Source: Nocardioides daphniae (GTDB lineage: Bacteria > Actinomycetota > Actinomycetes > Propionibacteriales > Nocardioidaceae). From it: DNA of 64,000 bases. Of this stretch, positions 53,448 through 62,655 are shown piece by piece. The position numbers and the translations under genes were made by a program. The notes under the pieces were generated by a model, which was not told the DNA's origin, made no database searches, and saw nothing but the letters and a program-made list of their open reading frames with translations. The DNA is taken from contig NZ_CP038462.1 of NCBI RefSeq assembly GCF_004777465.1, positions 124,001-188,000 on the forward strand. The letters run 5' to 3'. Positions within the stretch are counted from its first letter, which is position 1. Every line of letters starts with the position of its first letter.

Positions 53448-55568
53448 ATGACTTCTCCCGCCGCCGCCACCGCCGACCGCACTGCCGCTCGCGAGTCCGC
53501 CGAGCGCCACCTGCGCGCCCTGGTCGGCCGTGACGACGCGGTCCTGCGCGAGGACCAGTGGTCCGCGATCGAGGCGCTGGCCGTCGACCGCCGCCGCGCC
53601 CTGGTCGTCCAGCGCACCGGCTGGGGCAAGTCGGCCGTCTACTTCGTGGCGACGCTGCTGCTGCGCGAGGCCGGTGCTGGTCCGACCGTCATCGTCTCGC
53701 CGCTTCTTGCGCTGATGCGCAACCAGATCGCCGCCGCCGAGCGCGCCGGGATCCGGGCGGTCACCATCAACTCGACCAACAACGACCAGTGGGAGCCGAT
53801 CCACGCCGCCATCAACAACGGCGAGGTCGACGTGCTGCTGGTCAGCCCCGAGCGACTCAACAACCCTGGCTTCCGCGACGAGGTCCTGCCCCGTCTCGCC
53901 GCCACCTGCGGCCTCCTCGTGGTCGACGAGGCGCACTGCATCTCCGACTGGGGGCACGACTTCCGGCCTGACTATCGTCGCATCCGGACGCTCCTCGACG
54001 AGCTCCCGACGGGGATCCCGGTGCTGGCGACGACGGCGACCGCCAACGCGCGCGTCACCGGCGACGTCGCCGAGCAGCTCAGCGGCTCGCGCTCCCTCGA
54101 CGAGGTCCTCGTCCTGCGCGGCACCCTCGACCGCGAGTCCCTGCGCCTGGGCGTCCTGCGGCTGAAGACCCCCGAGCAGCGGCTGGCGTGGCTGGCCGAC
54201 CACCTCGCGTCCCAGCCCGGGTCGGGCATCGTCTACTGCCTCACCGTCGCCGCCACCAGCGAGGTCGCGACCTACCTGCGTCAGCGCGGGCTCGACGTCG
54301 CGGCCTACTCCGGCCAGACCGAGGCCGAGGAGCGGCACCGTCTCGAGGCCGACCTGGTCGCCGGGCGGGTCAAGGCGTTGATCGCGACCAGCGCGTTGGG
54401 CATGGGCTTCGACGCCTCGCTCGGGTTCGTGGTCAACCTGGGTGCGCCGAGCTCGCCGGTCGCCTACTACCAGCAGGTCGGCCGCGCCGGCCGCAACACC
54501 GACGAGGCCACCGTCGTCCTGCTGCCGCAGATCGAGGACCGCGACATCTGGGCCTACTTCGCCTCGCTGGCCTTCCCGCGCGAGGAGCTCGTGCGCCAGA
54601 CGATCGAGGTCCTGGCCGAGCGCGGCACGATGAGCACCGCCGGGCTCGAGACCTACGTCGACCTCTCCCGCAACCGGCTCGAGACGATGCTCAAGGTGCT
54701 CGACGTCGACGGTGCCGTACGCCGGGTGCGCGGTGGCTGGGAGGCGACCGGGCAGCCGTGGACGTACGACGCCGAGCGGTATGCCCGTGTCACCGAGGCC
54801 CGCGAGCGCGAGCAGGCGGCCATGCTGGCCTACCTCGACGCCGACATGTGCCGGATGCGCTACCTCCGTGCCCAGCTCGACAACCCCGACGCCAGCGACT
54901 GCGGCCGCTGCGACAACTGCGGGGGGCTCGACCTCAGCGCCGAGGTCTCGCAGGCCGCGGTCGAGGCGGCCCAGGAGCAGCTGAGCCGCCCCGGTGTCCC
55001 GGTGGAGCCGCGCAAGATGTGGCCCACGGCGCTGGCCAACATGGGCATCGACCTCAAGGGCAAGATCACCGGTCAGGCCTCCGAGGGCCGCGCGGTCGCC
55101 CGCCTCACCGACCTCGGCTACGGCCAGCAGCTGCGCGAGCTGCTCCGCGACGACGTGCCCGACGGGCCGGTGCCGGTCCCGCTGGTCAAGGCGGTCGTCC
55201 AGGTGCTCAACGACTGGCGGCCCAGCGTCGACGCGATCGTCGTGGTCGAGTCCACCCGCCGTGGTGCGCTGACCCAGGACCTGGCCGACGGGCTCTCGCG
55301 CTACCTCCGGGTTCCGGTGATCGGCAGCTTCGCGCTGGTCGACGTGGACGTCCCGCCCGGCGCGGGGGCGACCAACTCCGCCCAGCGCGTCTCGGCCGTA
55401 CGCCGCCGCTCGCGGCTCCTCCTCGACGACGACTCGGTGCGTGGTCGCCGGGTCCTGCTGGTCGACGACCAGGTCAACACGGGCTGGACGCTGACCCTGG
55501 CCGCGCAGCAGCTCCACGAGGCCGGCGCCGAGGCGGTGCTCCCGCTGGTGCTGGCCGTCCAGGCCTGA
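53448..55568 (+). CDS. RecQ-family helicase fused to phosphoribosyltransferase-like domain
   Basis: 706 residues. The helicase core has RTGWGKSAVYFV (Walker A variant), VVDEAHCISDWGHDFR (DEAH and the RecQ aromatic-rich loop), TATAN and QQVGRAGRN. The zinc-binding site follows: CRMRYLRAQL then DCGRCDNCGG. After about residue 510 the usual winged-helix/HRDC end is replaced. The last ~150 residues end in VLLVDDQVNTGWT, the PRPP-binding motif of type I phosphoribosyltransferases. It unwinds DNA during repair; the role of the PRTase-like part is unknown. Confidence 0.85.
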   Translation: MTSPAAATADRTAARESAERHLRALVGRDDAVLREDQWSAIEALAVDRRRALVVQRTGWGKSAVYFVATLLLREAGAGPTVIVSPLLALMRNQIAAAERAGIRAVTINSTNNDQWEPIHAAINNGEVDVLLVSPERLNNPGFRDEVLPRLAATCGLLVVDEAHCISDWGHDFRPDYRRIRTLLDELPTGIPVLATTATANARVTGDVAEQLSGSRSLDEVLVLRGTLDRESLRLGVLRLKTPEQRLAWLADHLASQPGSGIVYCLTVAATSEVATYLRQRGLDVAAYSGQTEAEERHRLEADLVAGRVKALIATSALGMGFDASLGFVVNLGAPSSPVAYYQQVGRAGRNTDEATVVLLPQIEDRDIWAYFASLAFPREELVRQTIEVLAERGTMSTAGLETYVDLSRNRLETMLKVLDVDGAVRRVRGGWEATGQPWTYDAERYARVTEAREREQAAMLAYLDADMCRMRYLRAQLDNPDASDCGRCDNCGGLDLSAEVSQAAVEAAQEQLSRPGVPVEPRKMWPTALANMGIDLKGKITGQASEGRAVARLTDLGYGQQLRELLRDDVPDGPVPVPLVKAVVQVLNDWRPSVDAIVVVESTRRGALTQDLADGLSRYLRVPVIGSFALVDVDVPPGAGATNSAQRVSAVRRRSRLLLDDDSVRGRRVLLVDDQVNTGWTLTLAAQQLHEAGAEAVLPLVLAVQA

Positions 55569-55585
55569 TCGGGTGGCGCCGGCCG

Positions 55586-56119
55586 TCAGCTGCGCGGGGT
55601 GAGCACCTCGCGCACCAGGACGCGGAAGTGGTCGCGGCTCCCCTCCTCGAGCAGCCAGGGGCGCTCGGCGACCACCTCCTGGAGGTGGTGGGCCAGCAGG
55701 GTCGGCCGGGACCGCACACTCGGACGTACGACCATCGTGATCTCCTGCCCCGCGTCGTCGGGGCCGATGAGGACGAACCGCCTGGTCGTGCCGACGTCGG
55801 CCTCACGACTCACCTCCACCGCGATCCGGGTGATCCGGTCGAGGGCGAGGGAGCGGGTCACCCGTCCCCACTGGCGTTCCGTCAGCCGCCGTGGCGACAT
55901 CTCGTAGGTCCGCCCCAGCATGTTGTGGGTGGCCGCGACCAGCGGGAGCACGAGCAGCACGACAACGATCCACAGGGCCGGGGTGTGGATCGCGGCCCGC
56001 ACCACGCTGGGGAGCAGGAGTGCCAGGAAGCCGGCGGCCGTGATCAGGGCGAGGAGGACCACCCACAGGAAGTCCTCGGCGGGGAAGCGGGTGACGGGTG
56101 GACCCGGGTCGGTGTGCAC
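55586..56119 (-). CDS. Two-helix membrane protein of unknown function
   Basis: 177 residues. Two adjacent hydrophobic helices (about residues 18-36 and 48-64) are followed by a cytoplasmic domain of ~110 residues with beta-strands (RFVLIGPDDAGQEITMVVRP), reminiscent of bacterial PH-like proteins. It converges on recQ and is divergent from the SRPBCC gene. No motif allows a function. Confidence 0.65.
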   Translation of the reverse strand: MHTDPGPPVTRFPAEDFLWVVLLALITAAGFLALLLPSVVRAAIHTPALWIVVVLLVLPLVAATHNMLGRTYEMSPRRLTERQWGRVTRSLALDRITRIAVEVSREADVGTTRRFVLIGPDDAGQEITMVVRPSVRSRPTLLAHHLQEVVAERPWLLEEGSRDHFRVLVREVLTPRS

Positions 56120-56197
56120 GGGTCAGCTCGCGTTCTGCCTGGTCGCCATGGCTGAACGTTAGTGGGACGTCAGGGCCGGGGGGCTAGCGTTCGCCGC

Positions 56198-56650
56198 ATG
56201 GACGACGACCTCACTGCCTCAGCCAGCATCCTCGTCGACGCCCCGGCGTCGGTGATCTTCGACATCCTCGCCGACCCGCACCAGCACCCGCGGATCGACG
56301 GCTCCGGCACCGTGCAGGAGATCGTCGACAGCCCCGACCGACTCAGCGAGGGCGCGCAGTTCAGCGTGCAGATGAAGCGCGGACTCGGCTACCGGACCAC
56401 CAACACCGTCGTTGAGTACGAGGACGACGCGCTCATCGCTTGGCGCCACCGCGGCCAGCACCGCTGGCGCTACGAGCTCACCCCCGAGGGCGAGAAGGTC
56501 CGGGTCACCGAGACCTGGGACGGCAGCCGCTACTCGGGCCTCCCGCGCCTGGTCTTCAAGCTCTCCGGCCTCAAGGGCGCCCAGCGCTCGATCGAGGAGA
56601 CGCTGGTGAGGCTCAAGGCCGTCGCGGAGGCCGATGCGGCGCGCGTCTGA
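56198..56650 (+). CDS. SRPBCC-family protein
   Basis: 150 residues. The SRPBCC (START-like) fold is visible: N-terminal strand ASILVDAPASVIFDILADP, the central beta-sheet (VVEYEDDALIAWRHRG) and a long C-terminal helix (IEETLVRLKAVAEADA). The family binds hydrophobic ligands in an internal cavity; members include polyketide cyclases and lipid-binding proteins. The ligand is unknown. Confidence 0.8.
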   Translation: MDDDLTASASILVDAPASVIFDILADPHQHPRIDGSGTVQEIVDSPDRLSEGAQFSVQMKRGLGYRTTNTVVEYEDDALIAWRHRGQHRWRYELTPEGEKVRVTETWDGSRYSGLPRLVFKLSGLKGAQRSIEETLVRLKAVAEADAARV

Positions 56651-56656
56651 CCGAGC

Positions 56657-56695
56657 GCTGCGTACGACGGCTGCGTACGACGGCTGCGTACGACG
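56657..56695. repeat. 13-bp tandem repeat, three copies
   Basis: GCTGCGTACGACG occurs three times head to tail directly after the SRPBCC stop and before the terminator. It is probably a slippage product, though it could encode transcript hairpins because CGTACG is self-complementary. Confidence 0.7.
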
Positions 56696-56723
56696 ACGCG
56701 TGCCGGAGCCACGTACGAGAACG

Positions 56724-56757
56724 ACGAAGGCCCCTGCCGTGAGGCAGGGGCCTTCGT
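56724..56757. terminator. Strong bidirectional hairpin terminator
   Basis: 15-base perfect arms (core AAGGCCCCTGCC) with loop GTGA, between the SRPBCC gene (plus) and the DHA2 transporter gene (minus). It serves both convergent transcripts. Confidence 0.8.
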
Positions 56758-56772
56758 GCGTACGCCGGGTGG

Positions 56773-58359
56773 TCAGTGACCGACCATGACGTCCTTGGGT
56801 GCGTGCACCTTCTCGCGCGGCAGGAAGAGCGCCGGCACGAGGCAGAGACCCACCAGGACGGTGGCGATCACGAAGACCGAGGCGAACGATGCCGCCTGGT
56901 CGCCGGGGATCCTGGCGAGCAGCGCCTGCAGCTGGTCGGGGTTCAGCCCGAGCTGACCCATCAGCTCGGCCACGGCGGCGTCGCCACCGCGTGCCTCCGC
57001 CTCGGCGAGCTCACCGGCCACCTGGATCGACTTCTTCTCCTGCATGAAGTTGGTCAGCAGGGTCGCGAAGATCGCGGTGCCGATGGAGGCCGCCACCTGC
57101 TGCTGGATGTTCAGCAGCGTCGAGCCGCGGGCGACCGTGTGGTCGTTGAGCGTCGCGAGCGCGGCGGTCATGATCGGCATCATCGCGCCACCCAGGCCCA
57201 GGCCCATGATGAAGAGGGCGGCGAGCAGGTAGGCGTACGAGGTGTCCGCGTCGATCTGGGTGAACATGCCGACCGAGATCGTGATGACGGTGAGCGCCGT
57301 GAGCACGATCTTGCCCGGGCCGATCTTGTCCGCGAGCAGACCGGCGAGCGGCATGGTCAGCATCGCGCCGACGCCCTGGGGCGCCAGCAGCAGGCCGGCG
57401 CTGAGGGCGTCCTCGCCGCGGACCATCTGGAAGTACAGCGGGAAGAGCAGCGAGGCGCCGAAGAAGGCGATCGCGAAGAACGACATCGTGATCAGGGCGA
57501 CCGAGAGGTTCTTGTTCTTCAGCAGGCGCAGGTCCATCAGCGGGTGGACGTTGGCCTTGCGCAGCGCCCACGGGATGAAGAGGGCGATCAGGATCGCGCC
57601 GATCACCATCGTGGAGACGACCTCGGTGGTCCAGGCGGTGCCGGACTCCTCCTTGGCGCCAGGGATCGACGAGACGCCGTAGAGGAACGAGGCGAGGCCC
57701 GGCGAGAGCAGCGCCATGCCGACGAAGTCGAAGGTCTCGGACGGCTCGACGTGGTCCTTCTCGAGGACCTTGGCCGCGTAGACGAGGCCGATGATGCCGA
57801 TGGGCAGGTTGATCAGGAAGATCCAGTGCCACGACGCGACGTCGATCAGCCAGCCGCCGAGGATCGGGCCGAAGATCGGGCCGAGCAGCATCGGGATGCC
57901 CATGACGGCCATGACGCGGCCGAGGCGCTCCGGGCCGGCGGCGCGGGTGAGGATCGTCATGCCGAGCGGCATGAGCATGCCGCCGCCGAGGCCCTGGACG
58001 ACGCGGAAGACGATCAGCCAGGTCAGGTCGGGCGCGATCGCGCAGAGCACCGAACCGAGCGTGAAGAGGGCAACGGCGATCAGGTAGAGCCGCTTGGTGC
58101 CGAAGCGGTCGGCGGCCCAGCCGGTCAGCGGGATGACGGTGGCCAGCGCCAGCGTGTAGGCGGTCATCGTCCACGCGACGTCAGCGGTGGTGGCGTCGAA
58201 CTCGCGGGCGAACGTCTCGAGGGCGACCGACACGACGGTCACGTCGAGGATTGACATGATGCCGCCGAGGACGACGACCCCGGCGATGAGGAGAAGCTTG
58301 CGGTCGAGCTTCTCGACCTGCTCCGGCTCCTGGCCGGGAATGGTTTCTGTACTTGTCAC
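56773..58359 (-). CDS. DHA2-family drug exporter (EmrB/QacA-like MFS)
   Basis: 528 residues and 14 helices. The DHA2 motif SILDVTVVSVALE is in helix 1, loop 2-3 is GWAADRFGTKRLY, and motif C-like GIPMLLGPIFGPILGGWL is in helix 5. It is a proton-coupled multidrug efflux pump. A ~50-residue insertion (AELAEAEARGGDAAVAELMG) before the last helix is extracellular and Ala/Glu-rich. No regulator gene adjoins it. Confidence 0.88.
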   Translation of the reverse strand: MTSTETIPGQEPEQVEKLDRKLLLIAGVVVLGGIMSILDVTVVSVALETFAREFDATTADVAWTMTAYTLALATVIPLTGWAADRFGTKRLYLIAVALFTLGSVLCAIAPDLTWLIVFRVVQGLGGGMLMPLGMTILTRAAGPERLGRVMAVMGIPMLLGPIFGPILGGWLIDVASWHWIFLINLPIGIIGLVYAAKVLEKDHVEPSETFDFVGMALLSPGLASFLYGVSSIPGAKEESGTAWTTEVVSTMVIGAILIALFIPWALRKANVHPLMDLRLLKNKNLSVALITMSFFAIAFFGASLLFPLYFQMVRGEDALSAGLLLAPQGVGAMLTMPLAGLLADKIGPGKIVLTALTVITISVGMFTQIDADTSYAYLLAALFIMGLGLGGAMMPIMTAALATLNDHTVARGSTLLNIQQQVAASIGTAIFATLLTNFMQEKKSIQVAGELAEAEARGGDAAVAELMGQLGLNPDQLQALLARIPGDQAASFASVFVIATVLVGLCLVPALFLPREKVHAPKDVMVGH

Positions 58360-58464
58360 TTGTCGAGGGTAGGGGTGGCGGACCGACCCCGCCCATTTGT
58401 TTACGGGGTGGGCTGCGTCACACGACCTTGATGGCGTGCGACCCAGCCTCCCGGGTGGGCGTGA

Positions 58465-58962
58465 TCAGCCCAGCAGCTTCTCGATGCCCTCGACGACGTG
58501 CGGCGCGTCGGGCTCGGTGCGCGGGCCGAAGCGGGCCACCGGAGTGCCGTCGGCGTCGACCAGAAACTTCTCGAAGTTCCACTGGATGTCGCCGCTCTTG
58601 CCCTCCTCGTCGGAGAGCTCGGTGAGCGCGGTGAGCGCGGAGTAGATCTCGTGGCGGCCCTCGCCGTTGACCTCGATCTTCTCGGTCAGCGGGAAGGTGA
58701 CGCCGTAGGTCGCGGAGCAGAACTCCTGGATCTCGTCGGCCGTGCCGGGCTCCTGGCCCATGAACTGGTTGCACGGGAAGCCGACGACGGTGAAGCCGCG
58801 CTCGCCGTAGGCGGCCTGCAGCTCCTCGAGCTTGGAGTACTGCGGCGTGAGGCCGCACTTGCTGGCCACGTTGACCAGGAGGGCCGGCTTGCCGCCGGTG
58901 AGGTCGCGCAGCGTGCCGGCCGTGCCGTCGAGGCGGCCGATGGGGGAGTCGAGGATCGTCAT
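58465..58962 (-). CDS. Glutathione peroxidase-family peroxidase
   Basis: 165 residues from ATG 58962. It has the peroxidatic Cys in NVASKCGLTPQ, GFPCNQF and WNFEKFLVD. It is the same family as 35498-35992, but the two differ considerably, so they are old paralogues rather than a recent duplication. It would be thioredoxin-dependent. It is divergent from the SNF2 helicase gene across a 200-base region with a direct repeat. Confidence 0.87.
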   Translation of the reverse strand: MTILDSPIGRLDGTAGTLRDLTGGKPALLVNVASKCGLTPQYSKLEELQAAYGERGFTVVGFPCNQFMGQEPGTADEIQEFCSATYGVTFPLTEKIEVNGEGRHEIYSALTALTELSDEEGKSGDIQWNFEKFLVDADGTPVARFGPRTEPDAPHVVEGIEKLLG

Positions 58963-59050
58963 GCGGCAGAGAGTAGCCACCGACTCACGACTCGGAAGGC
59001 TGTTCGGGTGCCGAGTGGGACCTCGTACGCTCAGCCGCCCCTCGCCCCCG

Positions 59051-59112
59051 CAGGAGTTTCCTTCCGGAGCGCGGGCCCCGCGCCACCACAGGAGTTTCCT
59101 TCCGGAGCGCGG
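59051..59112. repeat. 24-bp direct repeat between gpx and SNF2 genes
   Basis: CAGGAGTTTCCTTCCGGAGC plus GCGG is present at 59051-59074 and 59089-59112, 38 bases apart. Both copies are in the divergent promoter region. Perfect conservation in a non-coding region suggests a protein binding site used twice or a recent short duplication. Confidence 0.65.
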
Positions 59113-59162
59113 CCGAGCGCCGCCCACCCAACCCGTCGGCACCGCCCGCTACCGTCGTCGAC

Positions 59163-61932
59163 GTGAGCCTCGTCCCCACCTCCGGTCCTGCGACCCTCCG
59201 CTCGGCGGAGCCGCCCCGCGAGGCGACGATCGAGTTCACCGGTCCTGGCCAGCGCAGCGTGACGCTGCCGGTCACCGCGGCGATGCCGGTCCTGGCCCGC
59301 GCCCAGCGCGGTGGGGGTGAGCTGCACCCGTCCGTCGTACTCCTGGCCGGTGCCGCTCACCTGGGCCTGCGCCTGGTCGCCGACGGCCGGTTCGGTCCGC
59401 ACCCCGACCAGCCGTGGTGGGTCCCGGTCCTCACCGCGGCCGACGACGACCGGATCGCCCAGCTAGCGGCGGCCCGCATCCCGGACGGGCTCGAGCCGGC
59501 GGCGACGGAGGGCGTCGTACGCCGCATGGTAGACGCCGTCGTCGACGCCAGCCCGCGCAAGGCGCCCAGCCAGTCGACCACCCGTTCGCCGGCTGCCGCG
59601 CGGCCTGCTGCCTCCACCACCGACCCCGAGACCTGGGCCGCCCGTCGCCGCGCCCCCGCCTCGACCGTCGACTACTCCCACCGCCTGCAGTCGCGGCTCC
59701 AGCGGATCCGCCGCACCCACGGGGTCGACGACCGGCCACAGACGGTCACCCTGTCGCTGCGGGTCGAGGCCGCCGACGAGCAGCTGTACGCCGGTGAGCT
59801 GCGCCTGGTCCCGCAGGTGCACGCCGAGGGCAACCCGCTGCACCTGGCCGACGCATCCGCGCTCTGGCTCGACACCGGCCCCGACGCCTCCCACGGCTTC
59901 GGTGACCGCGCCCGCACCCACACCTCCATCGCGATCCGCCGCGCCGCCGACGCCTGGGACGTGCTCGACCGGCTCCTCGACCAGCGGGTGCCCGACGAGC
60001 TGGTCCTCGACTCCGACGAGATCACCGACCTGCTCGACCGCGGCCTCGACGCGCTCGCCGAGGTCGGCGTCGACGTGCTCTGGCCGCGCAGCATCGGCCG
60101 CGACCTCAGCAGCCGCGCCGTCGTGGAGTCGACGTCGTCACGCGGCTTCGACGACGACCCGTTGCAGTCGTCGACGTTGTCGGCGGAGAACCTCTTCGCC
60201 TTCAAGTGGCAGGTCTCGCTGCGCGGCGAGGAGCTGTCCGAGGCCGAGATGGAGCAACTCGCCACGGCGGCCGCCCCGGTCATCAAGCTCCGCGACAACT
60301 GGGTCGTCGTCGACCCCGTCACCGCTCGGCGCGCGCGCAAGCGGCTGATCCGCAACGCGCGCCCCGCCGAGGCGGTCGCGGCCGCGCTGAGCGGCGTGGT
60401 CGAGGTCGACAAGACCGAGGTCCAGGTCCACCCCGGCGCCCGATCGAGGTCGTACGCCGCCGCCTCCTCGACTCCAAGAAGGCGCCTGTCGACGTGCCGC
60501 AGGCGCTCGACGCGACCCTGCGCGACTACCAGCACCACGCCTTGAGCTGGCTTGCCCACATCACCGGTCTCGGCCTGGGTGCCGTGCTCGCCGACGACAT
60601 GGGTCTGGGCAAGACGATCACCCTGATCGCGCTCCACCTGCACCGCCGCGAGGCAGGCTTCGACGGGCCGACGCTGGTGGTCTGCCCCGCATCCCTGCTC
60701 GGCAACTGGCAGGCAGAGATCGAGCGGTTCGCGCCCGGCACTCCCGTACGACGCTTCCACGGCGGCGGCCGCTCCCTGGAGGGCCTGGGAGCGAGCGGCG
60801 AGAAGGACGCCGGGTTCGTGCTGACGACGTACGGGACGATGCGCAACGACGCGGAGACGCTCGCCCAGGTGCCGTGGGACCTGGTCGTCGCCGACGAAGC
60901 ACAGCACGTGAAGAACGCCGCGTCGTCGACCGCTCGCCAGCTGCGTACGGTCGACTCCGCGCCCGCGTCGCCCTGACCGGCACGCCGGTCGAGAACAACC
61001 TCACCGAGCTCTGGGCGATCCTCGACTGGGTGGTGCCCGGGCTGCTCGGGAGCCGCCTGGCCTTCCGCCGGGTCTGGGCCTCGCCGATCGAGGCGGGCGT
61101 CGACTCAAAGGTGACGCAGCGCTTCGCCGACCTGATCGAGCCGTTCCTGCTGCGCCGCCGCAAGTCCGACCCCGGGATCGCGCCCGAGCTGCCGCCGAAG
61201 ACCGAGACCGACCACCTGCTGGGGCTGACCACCGAGCAGGCGGTGCTCTACGAGTCGTTCGTCAAGGACCGGATGGAGCGGATCGAGCGCTCCGAGCCCG
61301 AGGAGCGCCGCGGCCTGGTGCTCGCGATGCTCACCGGCCTCAAGCAGATCTGCAACCACCCGGCGCAGTTCCTCAAGCAGGCCAACCCCAAGCTCAACGG
61401 CCGCTCGGAGAAGCTCGACCTGCTTGACGAGCTGATCGGCACGGTGCTCGCGGAGGACGGCGCGGTCCTGGTCTTCACGCAGTACGTCGCGATGGGCCAG
61501 CTGATCGCCACCCACCTGCGCCGCGCCGGGGTGCCGCACCAGTTCCTGCACGGCAGCATCCCGGTCGCCGAGCGCGAGGAGATGGTGCGCCGCTTCCAGA
61601 CGGCCGAGGACGACGACCGGGTCCCCGTCTTCCTGCTCTCCCTCAAGGCAGGCGGCACCGGTCTCAACCTGACCCGCGCCGACCACGTCGTGCACGTCGA
61701 CCGCTGGTGGAACCCGGCCGTCGAGGAGCAGGCCACCGACCGCGCCTACCGGATCGGCCAGACCAAGCCCGTGCAGGTGCACCGCATGGTCACCCAGGGC
61801 ACGGTCGAGGAGCGGATCGCCGCCCTGCTCGAGCGCAAGCGCGGCCTGGCCGACGCCGTCCTGGGCCAGGGTGAGGCGGCGCTGACCGAGCTGAGCGACG
61901 ACGAGCTGCGCGACCTGGTGGAGCTGCGATGA
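59163..61932 (+). pseudogene. SNF2-family DEAD/DEAH helicase (two frameshifts)
   Basis: About 923 residues after restoring one base near 60441 and one near 60957. The N-terminal ~420 residues are an actinobacterial-type extension. The SNF2 motor follows: ADDMGLGKT (Walker A), VADEAQH (motif II), ALTGTPVENN (motif III), then FTQYVAMGQL and RAYRIGQTKPVQVHRM in the second lobe. The C-terminal end, ELSDDELRDLVELR, is typical. It translocates on double-stranded DNA, probably in repair. The gene directly downstream encodes a SWIM-domain partner, a frequent pairing. Confidence 0.85.
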
Positions 61933-61960
61933 CGCTGGTTGTCGCGTGGGTGGGCCCGGC

Positions 61961-62653
61961 GTGAGCGCACGGACCTTCCCGCGGATCGAGCCGCGTCGCT
62001 CCGCGGGCGTACGCACGTGGTGGGCGCGCGCGGTCGCCTCGGCGCTGGAGGAGGCGGCGTACGACCCGGCGGACCTCAAGAAGGGCGCCGGCCTGGCCCG
62101 CCGCGGCGAGGTCGGCCAGATCGAGCTCGACGCCGGCCGCGTGGTCGCGGCGGTGATGGAGCGCGGCGACGCCTTCACGGTCACCGTCACCGTGCCGGTG
62201 ATGGACCCCGACGAGGCACAGGCCTTCGCGGAGGTGGTCGGCGCCGGCGCCGGGTGGGTCGGGTCGCTGCTGCGTGGCGACGTGCCGGCGAGCCTGGACG
62301 AGGCGTTGGAGGAGGCCGGGGTCGAGCTGTTGCCATACGGCGGGCTGAGCGCGACCTGTGGCTGCGACTCGTGGGTCGACCCGTGCCGCCACGGGCTGGC
62401 GGTGCTGACCCAGGTGGCGTGGCTGGTCGAGGCCGACCCGCTGGTGCTGCTCCACCTGCGCGGGCTGGAGCGCGCCGACCTGGTCGCCCGGTTGGCCGGA
62501 ACCGCCGAGGAGCCAGCCACTGCTTCGGCAGACTGGGAGGGCGAGCTCCCCGACCTGGAGGTCGCCGTCGAGGCGGCCGAGCAGGCCGCGGCGCTCCTGG
62601 TCGACCTGCTGGGAACGTCCCCGAGTAAAGATGTAGACGATATATCCTTCTGA
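61961..62653 (+). CDS. SWIM zinc-finger protein
   Basis: About 230 residues from GTG 61961 (GTG 61946 also in frame). The SWIM motif CGCDSWVDPCRHG (CxC...CxH) is near residue 140. The N-terminal part (TWWARAVASALEEAAYD) is characteristic of SWIM proteins encoded next to SNF2 helicases. It starts 28 bases after the helicase stop. It is thought to act with the helicase on DNA. The last ten residues come from an AT-richer stretch that may include the next gene's promoter. Confidence 0.8.
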   Translation: MSARTFPRIEPRRSAGVRTWWARAVASALEEAAYDPADLKKGAGLARRGEVGQIELDAGRVVAAVMERGDAFTVTVTVPVMDPDEAQAFAEVVGAGAGWVGSLLRGDVPASLDEALEEAGVELLPYGGLSATCGCDSWVDPCRHGLAVLTQVAWLVEADPLVLLHLRGLERADLVARLAGTAEEPATASADWEGELPDLEVAVEAAEQAAALLVDLLGTSPSKDVDDISF

Positions 62654-62655
62654 CC

